Source: Clostridium beijerinckii HUN142 (GTDB lineage Bacteria > Bacillota > Clostridia > Clostridiales > Clostridiaceae). From it: a stretch of 62,267 bases of DNA. The notes below the pieces were generated by a model. It ran no database searches. It was not told where the DNA came from and worked only from the letters and a program-made list of their open reading frames with translations. Of this stretch, positions 26,846 to 37,300 are shown piece after piece; the first letter of the stretch is position 1, and each line of letters opens with the position of its first letter. The position numbers and the translations under genes were made by a program. The DNA lies in NCBI RefSeq assembly GCF_000621745.1, contig NZ_KK211340.1:1-62267 (forward strand). The letters run 5' to 3'.

Positions 26846-27880
26846 TTATAATTTTTCTTCATAAGTTTTAACTTTTAAATCTGTTTTCCATTCTGTAATC
26901 TTAGCACTTAATGCATCTTGTTGTTTTTGTTGCAATAATGACGATTTTATCTGATCTTTTACTTGTTCAAAAGGAGTTACTTGTGAGTCTTTTAATCCAG
27001 TAGCTTTAATTATATGATATCCGAACTGACTCTTTACTGGTGCTGAAATTTCTCCTTCTTTCAAATTCTTAAACCCATCCATAAATTCAGTAACTAATTG
27101 TGTTGAGTTATATGCTACAAATCCTAAACTACCACCATTATCCTTAGTTGCTGCATCTGTTGAGTTATCTTTAGCTAATTTTGCAAAATCAGCTCCAGAA
27201 TCTAATTTGGATTTTATAGACTTGGCTTTTGTTAATGAAGCATCATAGTCTACTGATCCATCGCTAGCTTTTTCAGCTATTAAGATATGTGCTGCATTTG
27301 CTCCAGCTCCTTGTGTATATTTTGAATCCTTATTTTCGTTATAATATGTTTGAACATCATCATCAGTAACTTCTATATCTTTTACTATGTTTTGTTGGAC
27401 AGCCTGCATTATAACATTATTTTTTATAACATCTCTAAGCTGATCTTCAGTCAATCCATTTTGCTCTAAAACACTTTCAAATTGTCCTTCTTCTGAATAT
27501 TGTGACTTAATTTGAGCTATTTGATCATCAATTTGTTTATTCATATCATCGTCAGATGGTTTAAGGTTTAATTCATTAGCCTTTTGTAAAACTACTTTTT
27601 GAGTCACTAAGCTGTCTAATTCCTGCTTTTTTGCTTGCTGTAATTGATCTTTAACTTGAGCATTACTTTCATAATTTTCTCCATACTGCTGTTTTAGTTG
27701 TGCAGCATACTTTTCCATTTCTTTATCTAAATCACCTTTTGTTATTTTTTCATTTCCAACTGTTGCAAGAACTGTTTTCTGTATTGCTTCTGGTGTTTTC
27801 TCAATCATTTTGCACCCCATAGCTGATACTGCAATTGTCATAATAGCTACAGCTGCAACGAATTTCTTTAATTTTTTCAA
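26846..27880 (-). CDS. prsA: PrsA-like lipoprotein foldase (parvulin peptidyl-prolyl isomerase)
   Basis: Extracytoplasmic lipid-anchored chaperone that helps secreted proteins fold. The open frame runs to 27973, but GAGGGGA followed after five bases by TTG at 27880 gives a proper lipoprotein signal: LKKLKKFVAAVAIMTIAVSAMGC with the lipidated Cys near residue 23; 344 residues. A SurA-like N-terminal region (about 40-190) precedes the PpiC rotamase domain (about 205-305, AAHILIAEKASDG...GGSLGFV...FGYHIIKATG). It lies between mfd and spoVT, a place occupied by other genes in Bacillus. Confidence 0.93.
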   Translation of the reverse strand: MKKLKKFVAAVAIMTIAVSAMGCKMIEKTPEAIQKTVLATVGNEKITKGDLDKEMEKYAAQLKQQYGENYESNAQVKDQLQQAKKQELDSLVTQKVVLQKANELNLKPSDDDMNKQIDDQIAQIKSQYSEEGQFESVLEQNGLTEDQLRDVIKNNVIMQAVQQNIVKDIEVTDDDVQTYYNENKDSKYTQGAGANAAHILIAEKASDGSVDYDASLTKAKSIKSKLDSGADFAKLAKDNSTDAATKDNGGSLGFVAYNSTQLVTEFMDGFKNLKEGEISAPVKSQFGYHIIKATGLKDSQVTPFEQVKDQIKSSLLQQKQQDALSAKITEWKTDLKVKTYEEKL

Positions 27881-28167
27881 AGTTTTCCCCTCGCTTATTC
27901 TAGATTTAAACCCACTAAAAATAACTTTCCAAATAAATATATCTAATTTAGACAATCTAAAATCACTTTTCAAATTCTAATTAAACAAAACTTCCTAGAC
28001 TTATAGAACGAAATTTGAAAAGCTAAATTAATTTTTGTCGGACAATATTATTCTTTTAGGTTTCTTACTGTAAAAAGTCATAACATTAGTATATCAATAT
28101 TGTTTTTATAATTCAAATTTTTTACACTATTTTATTTCTTCTACTTTTATTTTATATCATAGATTTG

Positions 28168-31100
28168 TTACAATATTATGTCATCAAAAACTTCCTTCAA
28201 AAACTCTAATTTATTTTCTTTCTTAATATATTTTAATTTAAATGCGAAATAAGGATTAGAACCAAACTTTAACACTACGCTACTCTTATATTTTTCCATC
28301 AATATTTTAAATATATTTTTATATTCACTTTCACCTTGCGCAAACTTGAATAGTAGTTCTTTAGGCGTTTCCTTTATTTCTTCAATAAATATAGATTTAG
28401 CTCTACTCTTTATATAAGCAATATCCATTAAATTATATACCGGTTCTGGTATCTTAGAGTATCTATCTTCTAATTCTTCTTTGATATCACTATAATCGTC
28501 TAATCCCTCAATTGCAGCAATTTTCTTATAAACTTCAATTTTTTGAATTTCATCTTCTATATAATTTTCTGATATGAACGCATCCACCTTTATATCTAAA
28601 GTTGTTTCTATAGGTTCTTTTTGAATTTCGCCTTTAAGCAGCTTAACAGTATCTTCAAGCATTCTGCAATATAAATCATATCCTATAGAGGCCATATGTC
28701 CATGTTGAGAAGATCCCATCATATTGCCCGCACCTCTAATTTCCAAATCTCTCATAGCTATTTTAAAACCTGATCCTAATTCAGTGAAATCCTTTAATGC
28801 TTTAAGCCTTTTTTCCGCAACTTCTGTTAATACTTTATCTTTAGTATGCAGTAAATACGCATATGCAATTCTATTTGATCTTCCAACTCTACCTCTAAGT
28901 TGATACAATTGAGAGAGTCCCATCTTATCTGCATCGTATATTATTATGGTATTTACATTTTGAATATCCATTCCAGTTTCTATTATAGTGGTGCAGACTA
29001 ATACATTATACTCTTCTGACATAAAGTCAAACATTTCCTTCTCAAGTTGCCTTTCTGCCATTTGACCATGAGCAATTCCAACTTTGCTCTCTGGAACTAA
29101 CGCTTGAACATACTTAGCCATTCTTTCAATATCTTCGACTCTATTGTATACGAAGTAAACTTGGCCGCCTCTACCTATTTCCCTAAGAATTGCGTCTCTT
29201 ATAAGCTGATCATTTTGTTCAACAACATATGTTTGTACAGGATATCTTTCTTCCGGTGGTGTTTCTATAACTGAAATATCCCTAACTCCACTTAGCGACA
29301 TATGCAGGGTTCTAGGAATTGGAGTTGCACTTAGAGTTAAAACATCAACATTTTTCTTAATTCCCTTGATTTTTTCTTTTTGCTTAACTCCAAATCTTTG
29401 CTCTTCGTCTACTATTAATAAACCTAGATCCTTAAATTGAATATCTTTAGATACCAATCTATGAGTACCTATTAAAATATCTAAATTACCTTCCTTCACC
29501 TTTTGAAGTATTTCCTTTTGCTGTTTCGCTGTCCTAAACCTGCTAACCGTGTCTATCTTTATCGGGAAATCTGAAAATCTATTTTTTATATTCTTATAAT
29601 GTTGCTCTGCTAAAATAGTAGTTGGAACTAAAAGAGCAACTTGTTTTCCATCCATTACAGCTTTAAATGCAGCCCTTATAGCAACTTCTGTTTTACCATA
29701 TCCAACATCTCCACATAAAAGTCTATCCATAGGCTTATCAGACTCCATATCTGCCTTTATTTCTTCTAGTGATGTTAATTGGTCTGGAGTTTCTTCAAAT
29801 GGAAATTCATCTTCAAATTGTTTTTGCCATTCAGTGTCCTTGGAAAACTTATGTCCCTTTACAGTGCTTCTCATTGCATAAAGCTTAACTAAATCTTCAG
29901 CTATTTCATTGATTGATTTTCTAGCTTTTGCTTTTGCTTTTTGCCATTCAGCACTTCCAAGCTTATTAACTTTAGGTGACTTTCCTTCACTTCCAATATA
30001 CTTTTGAATTAGATCCAGTTGATCTACCGGAACATATAATTTATCACCTTTATCATAAACAATGTCTAAATAATCTCTCTTATGGCCTCCAACATCTATT
30101 TGTTTAATTCCTTTGTATACTCCGATACCATGGTTTGCATGTACGACGTAATCCCCTGGCTTTAATTCTGCAAAGCTTTTTATTTTAGAAATTCCCTTTT
30201 TCTTTGCTTTACCACTTTTTAGTTTTCTCTTTGCCTCACCAAATACTTCTTTATCTGATATTATGCATACCTTATACTGAGGGTATTCAAATCCCTTCAA
30301 CTGATTACCAAAAGTTATTGCAACTTCACCATACTCAATTTTATCAACAGTATCTTTATAGACACTTTCTATTCCTCTATCTCTTAATGTTCCTACTAAA
30401 CGTTCCCCTCTAGCTCGAGTTCCTGATAAAATCAGTGTTTTATATCCTAAGCTCTTTTTATTTAATATTTCGTCAATTAATAAATCTAGCTGCCCTTGAT
30501 AATTATTTAGTGTTATTTGAGCTAGATTAATTATTGATAGTGGCTTTAACCAGCCAGATATTTTTGTCAACGCCTCAATGAAAGCAACTTTTTGATCTTC
30601 GAATGATTCTAATATTTCTTCTTTATTAATTAATAAATTTCCTTGCCCGGGAAATATATCTCCTCTTTGAGAAAAGGCTGTAAAGTTTTCCTCAAACTCT
30701 AAATAAGTTGACTCTAATTTGCCTTTGCACCTTGGAACATTATCTACTATAAAGAAGTAATCTTTAAAATAATCAAAAAGACTTTCTGGCTCCCTTGTAA
30801 AGTACGGAAGATAGCTATCTATTGTCTCAAAAGATGAGGTCTCTTCAAGTAGTTCTAAGTTTTTATTTAACATTTTTCTTAGTTTCTCTACTCTTTCACT
30901 ATCCTTATCACTTGAGGCAATTTTATTAAACTCTTCTTTAAGCTTATTTCTTCCAAACTCTAACATCTCTTCTGAAACTATTACTTCTTTTGCAGGGAAA
31001 ATATCTATCTTTTTAACTTTCTCAATGCTTCGCTGAGATTCTGTATTAAAGGTTCTTATAGATTCTATTTCATCGCCAAAAAGTTCAACTCTATATGGAT

Positions 31101-31668
31101 AAGTTGAACCTGTTGGAAATACGTCTAATATGCCTCCTCTTAGTGAAAACTGCCCCTTACCTTCGACCATTTCTACTCTTTCATAACCTGATTGAATTAG
31201 TCTCTTTGATATATCCGTAAGGTTAACTTCATCACCTTCTTTAAGTTTCATGCTATATTCTAAAAATAAATCATGCGGAGTATATTTTGCTGCAAAAGCT
31301 TCTATTGATGTCACTATTATTTTCTTCTTATTATTTAATATTTCATTTATTACTTTTAATCTTGCCCATCTCAAATCTCCAGAAATAGCATCAATATTAT
31401 AAAAAACCATTTCCTTTACCGGAAAATAATATACTTCATTGGTATAGAATATCAAATCTTCGTAAAGATTTTTCGCCTCCATATCGCTTTGAGTCACAAC
31501 CACAATTGATTTACTGGTATTTTCAAATATTCCACTTATAATGTATCCTCGACCCGATTCAGATGCACCATATATACCAATAGGGTATCTTTTACCTTCG
31601 ATACCTTGTATTATGTTTTGAAATTCTAAACTACTTTCCAAGGGCTCTAATAACCCTTTTAATCTCAT
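28168..31668 (-). CDS. mfd: Transcription-repair coupling factor
   Basis: Removes RNA polymerase stalled at DNA damage and recruits UvrA. 1166 residues from the ATG at 31668; the open frame has another ATG at 31677, but this is one base from the ribosome site AAGGAAGGTG, so the second is favoured. UvrB-like N-terminal domains (about 1-340), an RNA polymerase-interacting domain (KPGDYVVHANHGIGVYKGI, about residues 500-520) and a helicase module with Walker A LLCGDVGYGKTEVAIRA, DEEQ box and the TRCF C-terminal domain. It follows pth after about 14 bases. Confidence 0.96.
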   Translation of the reverse strand: MRLKGLLEPLESSLEFQNIIQGIEGKRYPIGIYGASESGRGYIISGIFENTSKSIVVVTQSDMEAKNLYEDLIFYTNEVYYFPVKEMVFYNIDAISGDLRWARLKVINEILNNKKKIIVTSIEAFAAKYTPHDLFLEYSMKLKEGDEVNLTDISKRLIQSGYERVEMVEGKGQFSLRGGILDVFPTGSTYPYRVELFGDEIESIRTFNTESQRSIEKVKKIDIFPAKEVIVSEEMLEFGRNKLKEEFNKIASSDKDSERVEKLRKMLNKNLELLEETSSFETIDSYLPYFTREPESLFDYFKDYFFIVDNVPRCKGKLESTYLEFEENFTAFSQRGDIFPGQGNLLINKEEILESFEDQKVAFIEALTKISGWLKPLSIINLAQITLNNYQGQLDLLIDEILNKKSLGYKTLILSGTRARGERLVGTLRDRGIESVYKDTVDKIEYGEVAITFGNQLKGFEYPQYKVCIISDKEVFGEAKRKLKSGKAKKKGISKIKSFAELKPGDYVVHANHGIGVYKGIKQIDVGGHKRDYLDIVYDKGDKLYVPVDQLDLIQKYIGSEGKSPKVNKLGSAEWQKAKAKARKSINEIAEDLVKLYAMRSTVKGHKFSKDTEWQKQFEDEFPFEETPDQLTSLEEIKADMESDKPMDRLLCGDVGYGKTEVAIRAAFKAVMDGKQVALLVPTTILAEQHYKNIKNRFSDFPIKIDTVSRFRTAKQQKEILQKVKEGNLDILIGTHRLVSKDIQFKDLGLLIVDEEQRFGVKQKEKIKGIKKNVDVLTLSATPIPRTLHMSLSGVRDISVIETPPEERYPVQTYVVEQNDQLIRDAILREIGRGGQVYFVYNRVEDIERMAKYVQALVPESKVGIAHGQMAERQLEKEMFDFMSEEYNVLVCTTIIETGMDIQNVNTIIIYDADKMGLSQLYQLRGRVGRSNRIAYAYLLHTKDKVLTEVAEKRLKALKDFTELGSGFKIAMRDLEIRGAGNMMGSSQHGHMASIGYDLYCRMLEDTVKLLKGEIQKEPIETTLDIKVDAFISENYIEDEIQKIEVYKKIAAIEGLDDYSDIKEELEDRYSKIPEPVYNLMDIAYIKSRAKSIFIEEIKETPKELLFKFAQGESEYKNIFKILMEKYKSSVVLKFGSNPYFAFKLKYIKKENKLEFLKEVFDDIIL

Positions 31669-31682
31669 CCCATGCACCTTCC

Positions 31683-32258
31683 TTAAACTATTGTACTCGC
31701 TTTGAATCCATTGAACTGATTCATAGCTGTCTTAACATCACTTTTAATAATTTCTACTGCGGCATTTGTTGACGCTTCTATACTTTCGCCCAAAATAGCT
31801 GTTTCTTCTTTCGTAAATTTCCCCAATACGTGTTTCACCAAATCTCCATTGGGTTGTCCTACCCCTACTTTTATCCTTGAAAAAACTTCACTATTTAAAT
31901 GTGCTATGATGCTCTTTATTCCGTTATGCCCTCCCGCACTTCCTTTTTCTCTTATTCTTAATTTTCCAACTTCTAGGCTAATATCATCATATATAACTAG
32001 TATCTCATCATTGTTAAGGTCATAAAAATCAACTACTTCTCTTACGCTTTCACCACTTAAGTTCATGTAAGTAGTTGGTTTTAAAAGCATAACCTTTTTT
32101 CCATTGATAAATCCTTCTCCATACATACCTTTAAATTTTTGCCTGTTTATCTCAATATTATACTCTTTTGCAATGTTATCGATGACTTTAAACCCAATAT
32201 TATGTCTTGTATTCTCATATTCATTTCCTGGATTCCCAAGGCCTACTATTAAAAACAT
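31683..32258 (-). CDS. pth: Peptidyl-tRNA hydrolase
   Basis: Releases tRNA from prematurely ended peptidyl-tRNA in the cytoplasm. 191 residues. Family hallmarks: FLIVGLGNPGNEYENTRHNIGF with the catalytic His near residue 20, LLKPTTYMNLSGESV, and IRKEKGSAGGHNGIKSI-like segment (here IREKGSAGGHNGIKSI). AGGAGG precedes the ATG. It lies 22 bases after the histidine kinase and just before mfd. Confidence 0.97.
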   Translation of the reverse strand: MFLIVGLGNPGNEYENTRHNIGFKVIDNIAKEYNIEINRQKFKGMYGEGFINGKKVMLLKPTTYMNLSGESVREVVDFYDLNNDEILVIYDDISLEVGKLRIREKGSAGGHNGIKSIIAHLNSEVFSRIKVGVGQPNGDLVKHVLGKFTKEETAILGESIEASTNAAVEIIKSDVKTAMNQFNGFKASTIV

Positions 32259-32280
32259 ACTTGTTTCCTCCTTAGCGTTA

Positions 32281-33711
32281 TTATCTATTTTTATTATTTT
32301 TATTATTTTTATATTTTGTAAGTGAAAATGTGAATGTAACTCCTATATTAGGATGATTCTTAACCCAGACTTCCTCACCTTGCTGCATAACTATCATTCT
32401 CACGATTGGCAATCCAAGTCCAGTGCTAACTTTATTTGTTCTAGACTTATCTGACTTGTAAAATCTATTCCATATATGCCTTATCTCTTCATCTGCAATT
32501 TTAGGTCCATTATTATATATTTCAACAAATACTTTAGATCCCTTGGAATACGTACTGATTCTTATAATTCCACTGTTTTCACAATACTTTATTGCATTAT
32601 CTAATAAATTAGTTATGACTTGCATTGTTTTATCTTCATCAGCTTTTACATAGTAATTCTCATTTTTCAGATCTATTTTTAGCATTATCTGCTTTTCTCT
32701 TATCTTTTGTTCATTATTTATAATACATAATCTAATTAACTCATTTATATCAATCTTTCTCATATTGAATTTTAATTTACCTGATTCAATAGCTGATAAA
32801 TCTAGCAGATCATTAATTAATCTTGTAAGCCTTTTTATCTCACCATATACTATATCTAAATAATATCCTTCTTTATCTCTTGGAATCACACCATCTATTA
32901 TTCCTGCAATAAATCCCTTTATAGAGGTTATTGGTGATCTCAATTCATGAGAAACATTTGATATGAAGTCTCTTCTATTATTCTCAACCTTTTCTAATGA
33001 CTCTGCCATTATATTAAATGAACTTGCCAACTCACCAATCTCATCACGCGATTCTATATAAACTCTCTTATTAACTTCTCCATTAGCAAACCTTTTGGCT
33101 GCCTTGTTTATTTCAGCTAAAGGATTAATCAATATTTTCTTTGAAACTAAGGATAAAACTACAGATGCAAATACCATTGCTCCTAATGCTGATATCCATA
33201 CTATAAGATATATTCTATGCAGTTGTTTACCTATTATTGATAAAGGAGCTGTCATTACAATATATCCCTGAAATTGATCTTCTTCTAATACGGGATATAT
33301 ATAGGTATAATGGTCTCCAATATATTCTACTGATTTTCCATTCATTAAAGAATCTTTATTCTTATCTAAAACATCCGGTTTATTATTTATCTCAGTAGTA
33401 TTTGCAGTTTTAGAATATATATATATATTATCAAATTTATCTGAAACAGTAATATCCGCATTTGCTCCAACACTTGACATATCTACTATGGCCTGTAACT
33501 TATCATATTCCAATGAATCTTTTTTAGAATTATATGTTTTTATAGACTCAGATATATACTCCCCATCCTTCTGAAATTGTACCTTCTTCTCAGCAAAATA
33601 TGTTATTCTAAACCATATAGATAATAACCAAGCTAACGAAACCAAAACAATAGTCAAAATAACTATAAATGTTATTATAAGTTTTTGAAGTAAACTTCCA
33701 TTATTCTTCAT
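32281..33711 (-). CDS. Membrane sensor histidine kinase
   Basis: 476-residue kinase with two membrane segments (about residues 11-33 and 165-187), an extracytoplasmic sensor of about 130 residues, a HAMP linker (about 190-242), the HisKA phosphoacceptor FISNVSHELRSPITS (His near residue 253) and a HATPase domain with DNAIKYCEN and GLGLPIVR. The start codon directly follows the stop of the response regulator, so the two are translationally linked. The signal is unknown. It sits between prs and pth, where B. subtilis has ctc. Confidence 0.93.
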   Translation of the reverse strand: MKNNGSLLQKLIITFIVILTIVLVSLAWLLSIWFRITYFAEKKVQFQKDGEYISESIKTYNSKKDSLEYDKLQAIVDMSSVGANADITVSDKFDNIYIYSKTANTTEINNKPDVLDKNKDSLMNGKSVEYIGDHYTYIYPVLEEDQFQGYIVMTAPLSIIGKQLHRIYLIVWISALGAMVFASVVLSLVSKKILINPLAEINKAAKRFANGEVNKRVYIESRDEIGELASSFNIMAESLEKVENNRRDFISNVSHELRSPITSIKGFIAGIIDGVIPRDKEGYYLDIVYGEIKRLTRLINDLLDLSAIESGKLKFNMRKIDINELIRLCIINNEQKIREKQIMLKIDLKNENYYVKADEDKTMQVITNLLDNAIKYCENSGIIRISTYSKGSKVFVEIYNNGPKIADEEIRHIWNRFYKSDKSRTNKVSTGLGLPIVRMIVMQQGEEVWVKNHPNIGVTFTFSLTKYKNNKNNKNR

Positions 33712-34398
33712 TTAATTTACCTCAAATTTATATCCCACACCCCATACTGTTTGAATTTCCCACTGCTCTCCACTACTTAATTTCTCTCTTAATCTTTTTA
33801 TATGAACATCTACAGTTCTAGAATCTCCTGGATAATCATATCCCCAGACTTCACAAAGTAATTGTTCTCTTGTGAACACCTTGTTTTTATTATTAGCCAA
33901 ATAATATAGTAATTCAAATTCCTTCGGTGGCATTTTTATTTCTTCTCCATTATATATGACTTTATATGAGGTTGAATCTATTGATAAATCACTTAATTTT
34001 ATCACCTCGTTTTTAATATTTTCTGGGGAATATCTCCTTAATACAGCTTTTACTCTCGCTAACAATTCTTTAGGTTCAAAAGGTTTTACTATATAATCAT
34101 CCGCGCCAATTTCTAGTGCTAAAACCTTATCAAAGGTGTCTCCCTTCGCTGTAATCATTATAACTGGCGTTTCCTTTTGCTTTCTTATCCATTTTAAAAC
34201 ATCGATTCCATCTATGTAAGGTATCATAACATCAAGCAAGACAATATCCGGATTATACTCTAAATAAATTTCTTGAGCCTCTTTTCCGTTTAATGCTATT
34301 CTTGTATTATAGCCAGAGCTTTTTAAATACATATCTATCACTTCACTAATGTTTTCATCATCGTCCACAATCAATACCTTAGTTGTAACTCCATCCAC
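33712..34398 (-). CDS. OmpR/PhoB-family response regulator
   Basis: 228 residues. Receiver domain with acidic pocket VDDDE, phosphoacceptor Asp56 (IVLLDVMIP), Thr in MITAKGD and Lys in IVKPFEP; winged-helix DNA-binding domain from about residue 130 (SRTVDVHIKRLREKL). The start is a GTG with GGAGG eight bases upstream; a nearby ATG is out of frame. Partner of the histidine kinase that follows. Targets are not evident from this window. Confidence 0.94.
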   Translation of the reverse strand: MDGVTTKVLIVDDDENISEVIDMYLKSSGYNTRIALNGKEAQEIYLEYNPDIVLLDVMIPYIDGIDVLKWIRKQKETPVIMITAKGDTFDKVLALEIGADDYIVKPFEPKELLARVKAVLRRYSPENIKNEVIKLSDLSIDSTSYKVIYNGEEIKMPPKEFELLYYLANNKNKVFTREQLLCEVWGYDYPGDSRTVDVHIKRLREKLSSGEQWEIQTVWGVGYKFEVN

Positions 34399-34717
34399 AC
34401 TTCTTTCCTCCTTAATTTATTATTATTACGTAAACATTCATATCCTAATATAACATAAATATACTATTTATTATAGAAAACAAAATCATCCTTTAATTAT
34501 AATAAATATTCTAAAAATATATAAGTATAATAATTATTTAATAGATTATAATCTAATTAAATCATAAAAGTTTTCTCGTTTACACTCCTAATATCAACTT
34601 AATAAAATAAATTTATTTAACTATAAAAAATAGAATATATATCTACTTTAATTGCTTAGAGTAAATATACATTCTTTTCAATATCTTATTTATTTAACAA
34701 CTTTTTTAAATTATTAA
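34399..34717. other. AT-rich spacer between prs and the two-component genes
   Basis: About 320 bases with no coding potential. A TATAAT-like element lies near 34470 on the minus strand but lacks a good -35, and no strong prs terminator is visible. Confidence 0.45.
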
Positions 34718-35683
34718 CTACTTTTGGCATTCAAATAATTTACTTATTGGCTGATCATCATAAATTCTCTTTATTGCTTCAGCAAATAAAGGAGCTACTG
34801 ATATAGATCTAATTTTACTATTATCATTCTCTTCCTTTAACGGAATTGTATTTAATAGTACTACTTCTTCAATTGCTGAATCATTTATTCTATCCATTGC
34901 AGGACCAGATAATACTCCATGTGTACAGCAAGCATAAATATTCTTAGCTCCTAAATCCTTAAGTGCATTTGCCGCATTTGCAATAGTTCCTGCTGTATCT
35001 ATCATATCATCAATTAATATACATCTTTTTCCTTCAATGTCACCAATAATATTCATTATTTCTGAAACATTCGCCTTTGGCCTTCTCTTGTCTATGATTG
35101 CTATTGGAGCATGTAAATTATCCGCAAATTTTCTTGCTCTAGTTACACTTCCTAAATCCGGTGAAACTACAACAACATCATCTTGATCTACTAATCCTTT
35201 TGATATAAAGTGCTCAGCAAGTATTGGTGCTCCAAGTAAATGATCTACAGGAATATTAAAGTATCCTTGAATTTGAGCTGCATGTAAATCCATAGTTAAA
35301 ACCCTATGTGCTCCTGCTGCAGTTAATAAATCGGCAACTAACTTTGCAGTTATAGGATCTCTTGACTTAACTTTTCTATCCTGTCTTGCATATCCGTAGT
35401 ATGGAATAACCGCTGTAATTCTACCTGCTGACGCTCTTTTAAATGCATCAATCATAATCAGTAATTCCATTAGATTGTTATTAACAGGTGAAGAAGTAGA
35501 TTGTACTATGAACACATCATTCCCTCTAACAGTTTCATTAATATCAACAGATATTTCACCATCACTAAAAGTTGAAACCTTAGAATTTCCTACTGGAACT
35601 CCTAAAATATCTGCTATATCTTGAGCTAACTGTGAGTGCGAATTTCCAGTAAATACTTTTATATTTCTTCCATGAGTTATCAT
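34718..35683 (-). CDS. prs: Ribose-phosphate pyrophosphokinase
   Basis: Makes PRPP from ribose 5-phosphate and ATP, the precursor of nucleotides, histidine and tryptophan, and the substrate for hpt in this window. 321 residues. Flexible loop and signature DLHAAQIQGYF (about residues 134-144), PRPP motif CILIDDMIDTAGTI (about 220-233), and FSDGEISV near the N-terminus. AGGAGG precedes the ATG. It follows glmU after 47 bases, the order found in Bacillus. Confidence 0.97.
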   Translation of the reverse strand: MITHGRNIKVFTGNSHSQLAQDIADILGVPVGNSKVSTFSDGEISVDINETVRGNDVFIVQSTSSPVNNNLMELLIMIDAFKRASAGRITAVIPYYGYARQDRKVKSRDPITAKLVADLLTAAGAHRVLTMDLHAAQIQGYFNIPVDHLLGAPILAEHFISKGLVDQDDVVVVSPDLGSVTRARKFADNLHAPIAIIDKRRPKANVSEIMNIIGDIEGKRCILIDDMIDTAGTIANAANALKDLGAKNIYACCTHGVLSGPAMDRINDSAIEEVVLLNTIPLKEENDNSKIRSISVAPLFAEAIKRIYDDQPISKLFECQK

Positions 35684-35730
35684 AATTGAGAAGACCTCCT
35701 TAAAATTTTGGCTGATTTATCATTAAAAAC

Positions 35731-37098
35731 TTATTTTTTTAATCCTTTTTTATCTACCCATCCACTGATATTTCTTTGCTTAGCTCTTGCAACTGCAAGA
35801 TCACCTTCTTTTACTTCAGATGTAATGGTTGATCCTGCCGCAATATAAGTATTATCGTGAATTGTGACAGGTGATACCAAATTGGTATTACAGCCTATAA
35901 AGCTATGATCTCCTATAATAGTCTTATGTTTATTCTTGCCATCATAATTTACAACTACTGTACCACATCCGAAATTGCATTCCGATCCCACTTCTGCATC
36001 TCCTATGTAGGTTAAGTGTGACACCTTAGTTCCATCTCCAATAGTAGATTTCTTTATTTCTACAAAATCCCCTATTCTTGCATGCTTGCCAATTGTGGTT
36101 TCAGGTCTTATATATGCAAATGGACCAACAGTAGTATTATCACCAATATTACTATTTAATATAACTGAAGCTTGAACCTCTACTTCATTACCAATATTAC
36201 TATCAACAATTCTTGAATTTTGGTAAATTAAGCAGTTGTCACCTATTTTTGTATTTCCCTCTAAAATATTATTAGGATATATTATTGTATCTTTTCCTAT
36301 TTCAACATCAATTCCTATATATGTTGTTCTCGGATCAATTAGAGTAACTCCATTTTCCATATGCATAAGATTTATTCTATTCTTAAGTATTTCTTCTGCC
36401 TCTGCTAATTGAACTCTTGAATTTACTCCAATGGTTTCTTCATATTCAGTTATAACTGCACCTATTTTTTTATCTTGAGATTTTAATATTCCTATAACAT
36501 CTGTAAGATAATATTCGCCTTGTCCATTATTATTAGTTATCTTATTTAATGCATCTACCAGTAACTCAATATCAAAACAATATATTCCCGAATTCATCTC
36601 ATTGATCTTAAGCTCTTCTTCAGTACAATCTTTATGCTCTACAATTTTTGATACTTCATCATTCAACCGTACAATTCTCCCGTAACCTGTAGGGTCATTA
36701 ACTATTGCTGTTAATATAGTTGCTGAATTTTTTGCCTCTATATGCTCATTAAATAGTCTTTCAATTGTTGATTGCTTTATTAAAGGAGTATCACCAGTAA
36801 AAATTGCGACTACTCCTTTTTTATCATTTAAGAACTCTTCAGCACATTTGACAGCATGGCCAGTTCCTAATTGCTCAGATTGTAGTGAATAACTCACATT
36901 TCTATCTAATGTTTTCTCTTTTACAAGCTCAGCACCCTTTCCTATAATTACATCTATATCATCAATTCCAGAATTTCTTATCGAATCTATAACATGTTTT
37001 AGCATTTCTTTACCACATACTTTATGTAATACTTTAGGTAAATCAGACTTTATTCTTTTACCTTGACCTGCTGCTAAAACCAGTGCACATTTATACAT
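35731..37098 (-). CDS. glmU: Bifunctional GlmU: GlcN-1-P acetyltransferase / GlcNAc-1-P uridyltransferase
   Basis: Makes UDP-GlcNAc for peptidoglycan. 455 residues from the ATG at 37098, preceded by GAGGTG nine bases upstream; a GTG at 37110 opens the frame but lies within the ribosome site. The N-terminal pyrophosphorylase has LAAGQGKRIKSDLPKVLHKV (about residues 8-27), and the C-terminal acetyltransferase is a left-handed beta helix of hexapeptide repeats (about 255-455) with catalytic-region YIRPETTIGKHARIGDFVEIK. Followed by prs. Confidence 0.96.
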   Translation of the reverse strand: MYKCALVLAAGQGKRIKSDLPKVLHKVCGKEMLKHVIDSIRNSGIDDIDVIIGKGAELVKEKTLDRNVSYSLQSEQLGTGHAVKCAEEFLNDKKGVVAIFTGDTPLIKQSTIERLFNEHIEAKNSATILTAIVNDPTGYGRIVRLNDEVSKIVEHKDCTEEELKINEMNSGIYCFDIELLVDALNKITNNNGQGEYYLTDVIGILKSQDKKIGAVITEYEETIGVNSRVQLAEAEEILKNRINLMHMENGVTLIDPRTTYIGIDVEIGKDTIIYPNNILEGNTKIGDNCLIYQNSRIVDSNIGNEVEVQASVILNSNIGDNTTVGPFAYIRPETTIGKHARIGDFVEIKKSTIGDGTKVSHLTYIGDAEVGSECNFGCGTVVVNYDGKNKHKTIIGDHSFIGCNTNLVSPVTIHDNTYIAAGSTITSEVKEGDLAVARAKQRNISGWVDKKGLKK

Positions 37099-37252
37099 TA
37101 TATACCACACCTCATTTATAAATTTATATTAACACGATTATTTACTTACAATAATCAGTTAAATATTCATATCAATTTAATTATATTGGAAAGCCACCCT
37201 TATTTCAACCCATTAGTATATTTAATATTGGAATATAAAATCTTATTTAATG

Positions 37253-37293
37253 GCAAAACAAAAGGAAGTCATTAAAACTTCCTTTTGTTTTGC
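37253..37293 (-). terminator. Intrinsic terminator of spoVG
   Basis: GCAAAACAAAAGGAAGT and its exact complement form a 17-bp stem with a 7-base loop, eight bases after the spoVG stop codon. Confidence 0.85.
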
Positions 37294-37300
37294 TAAAATC

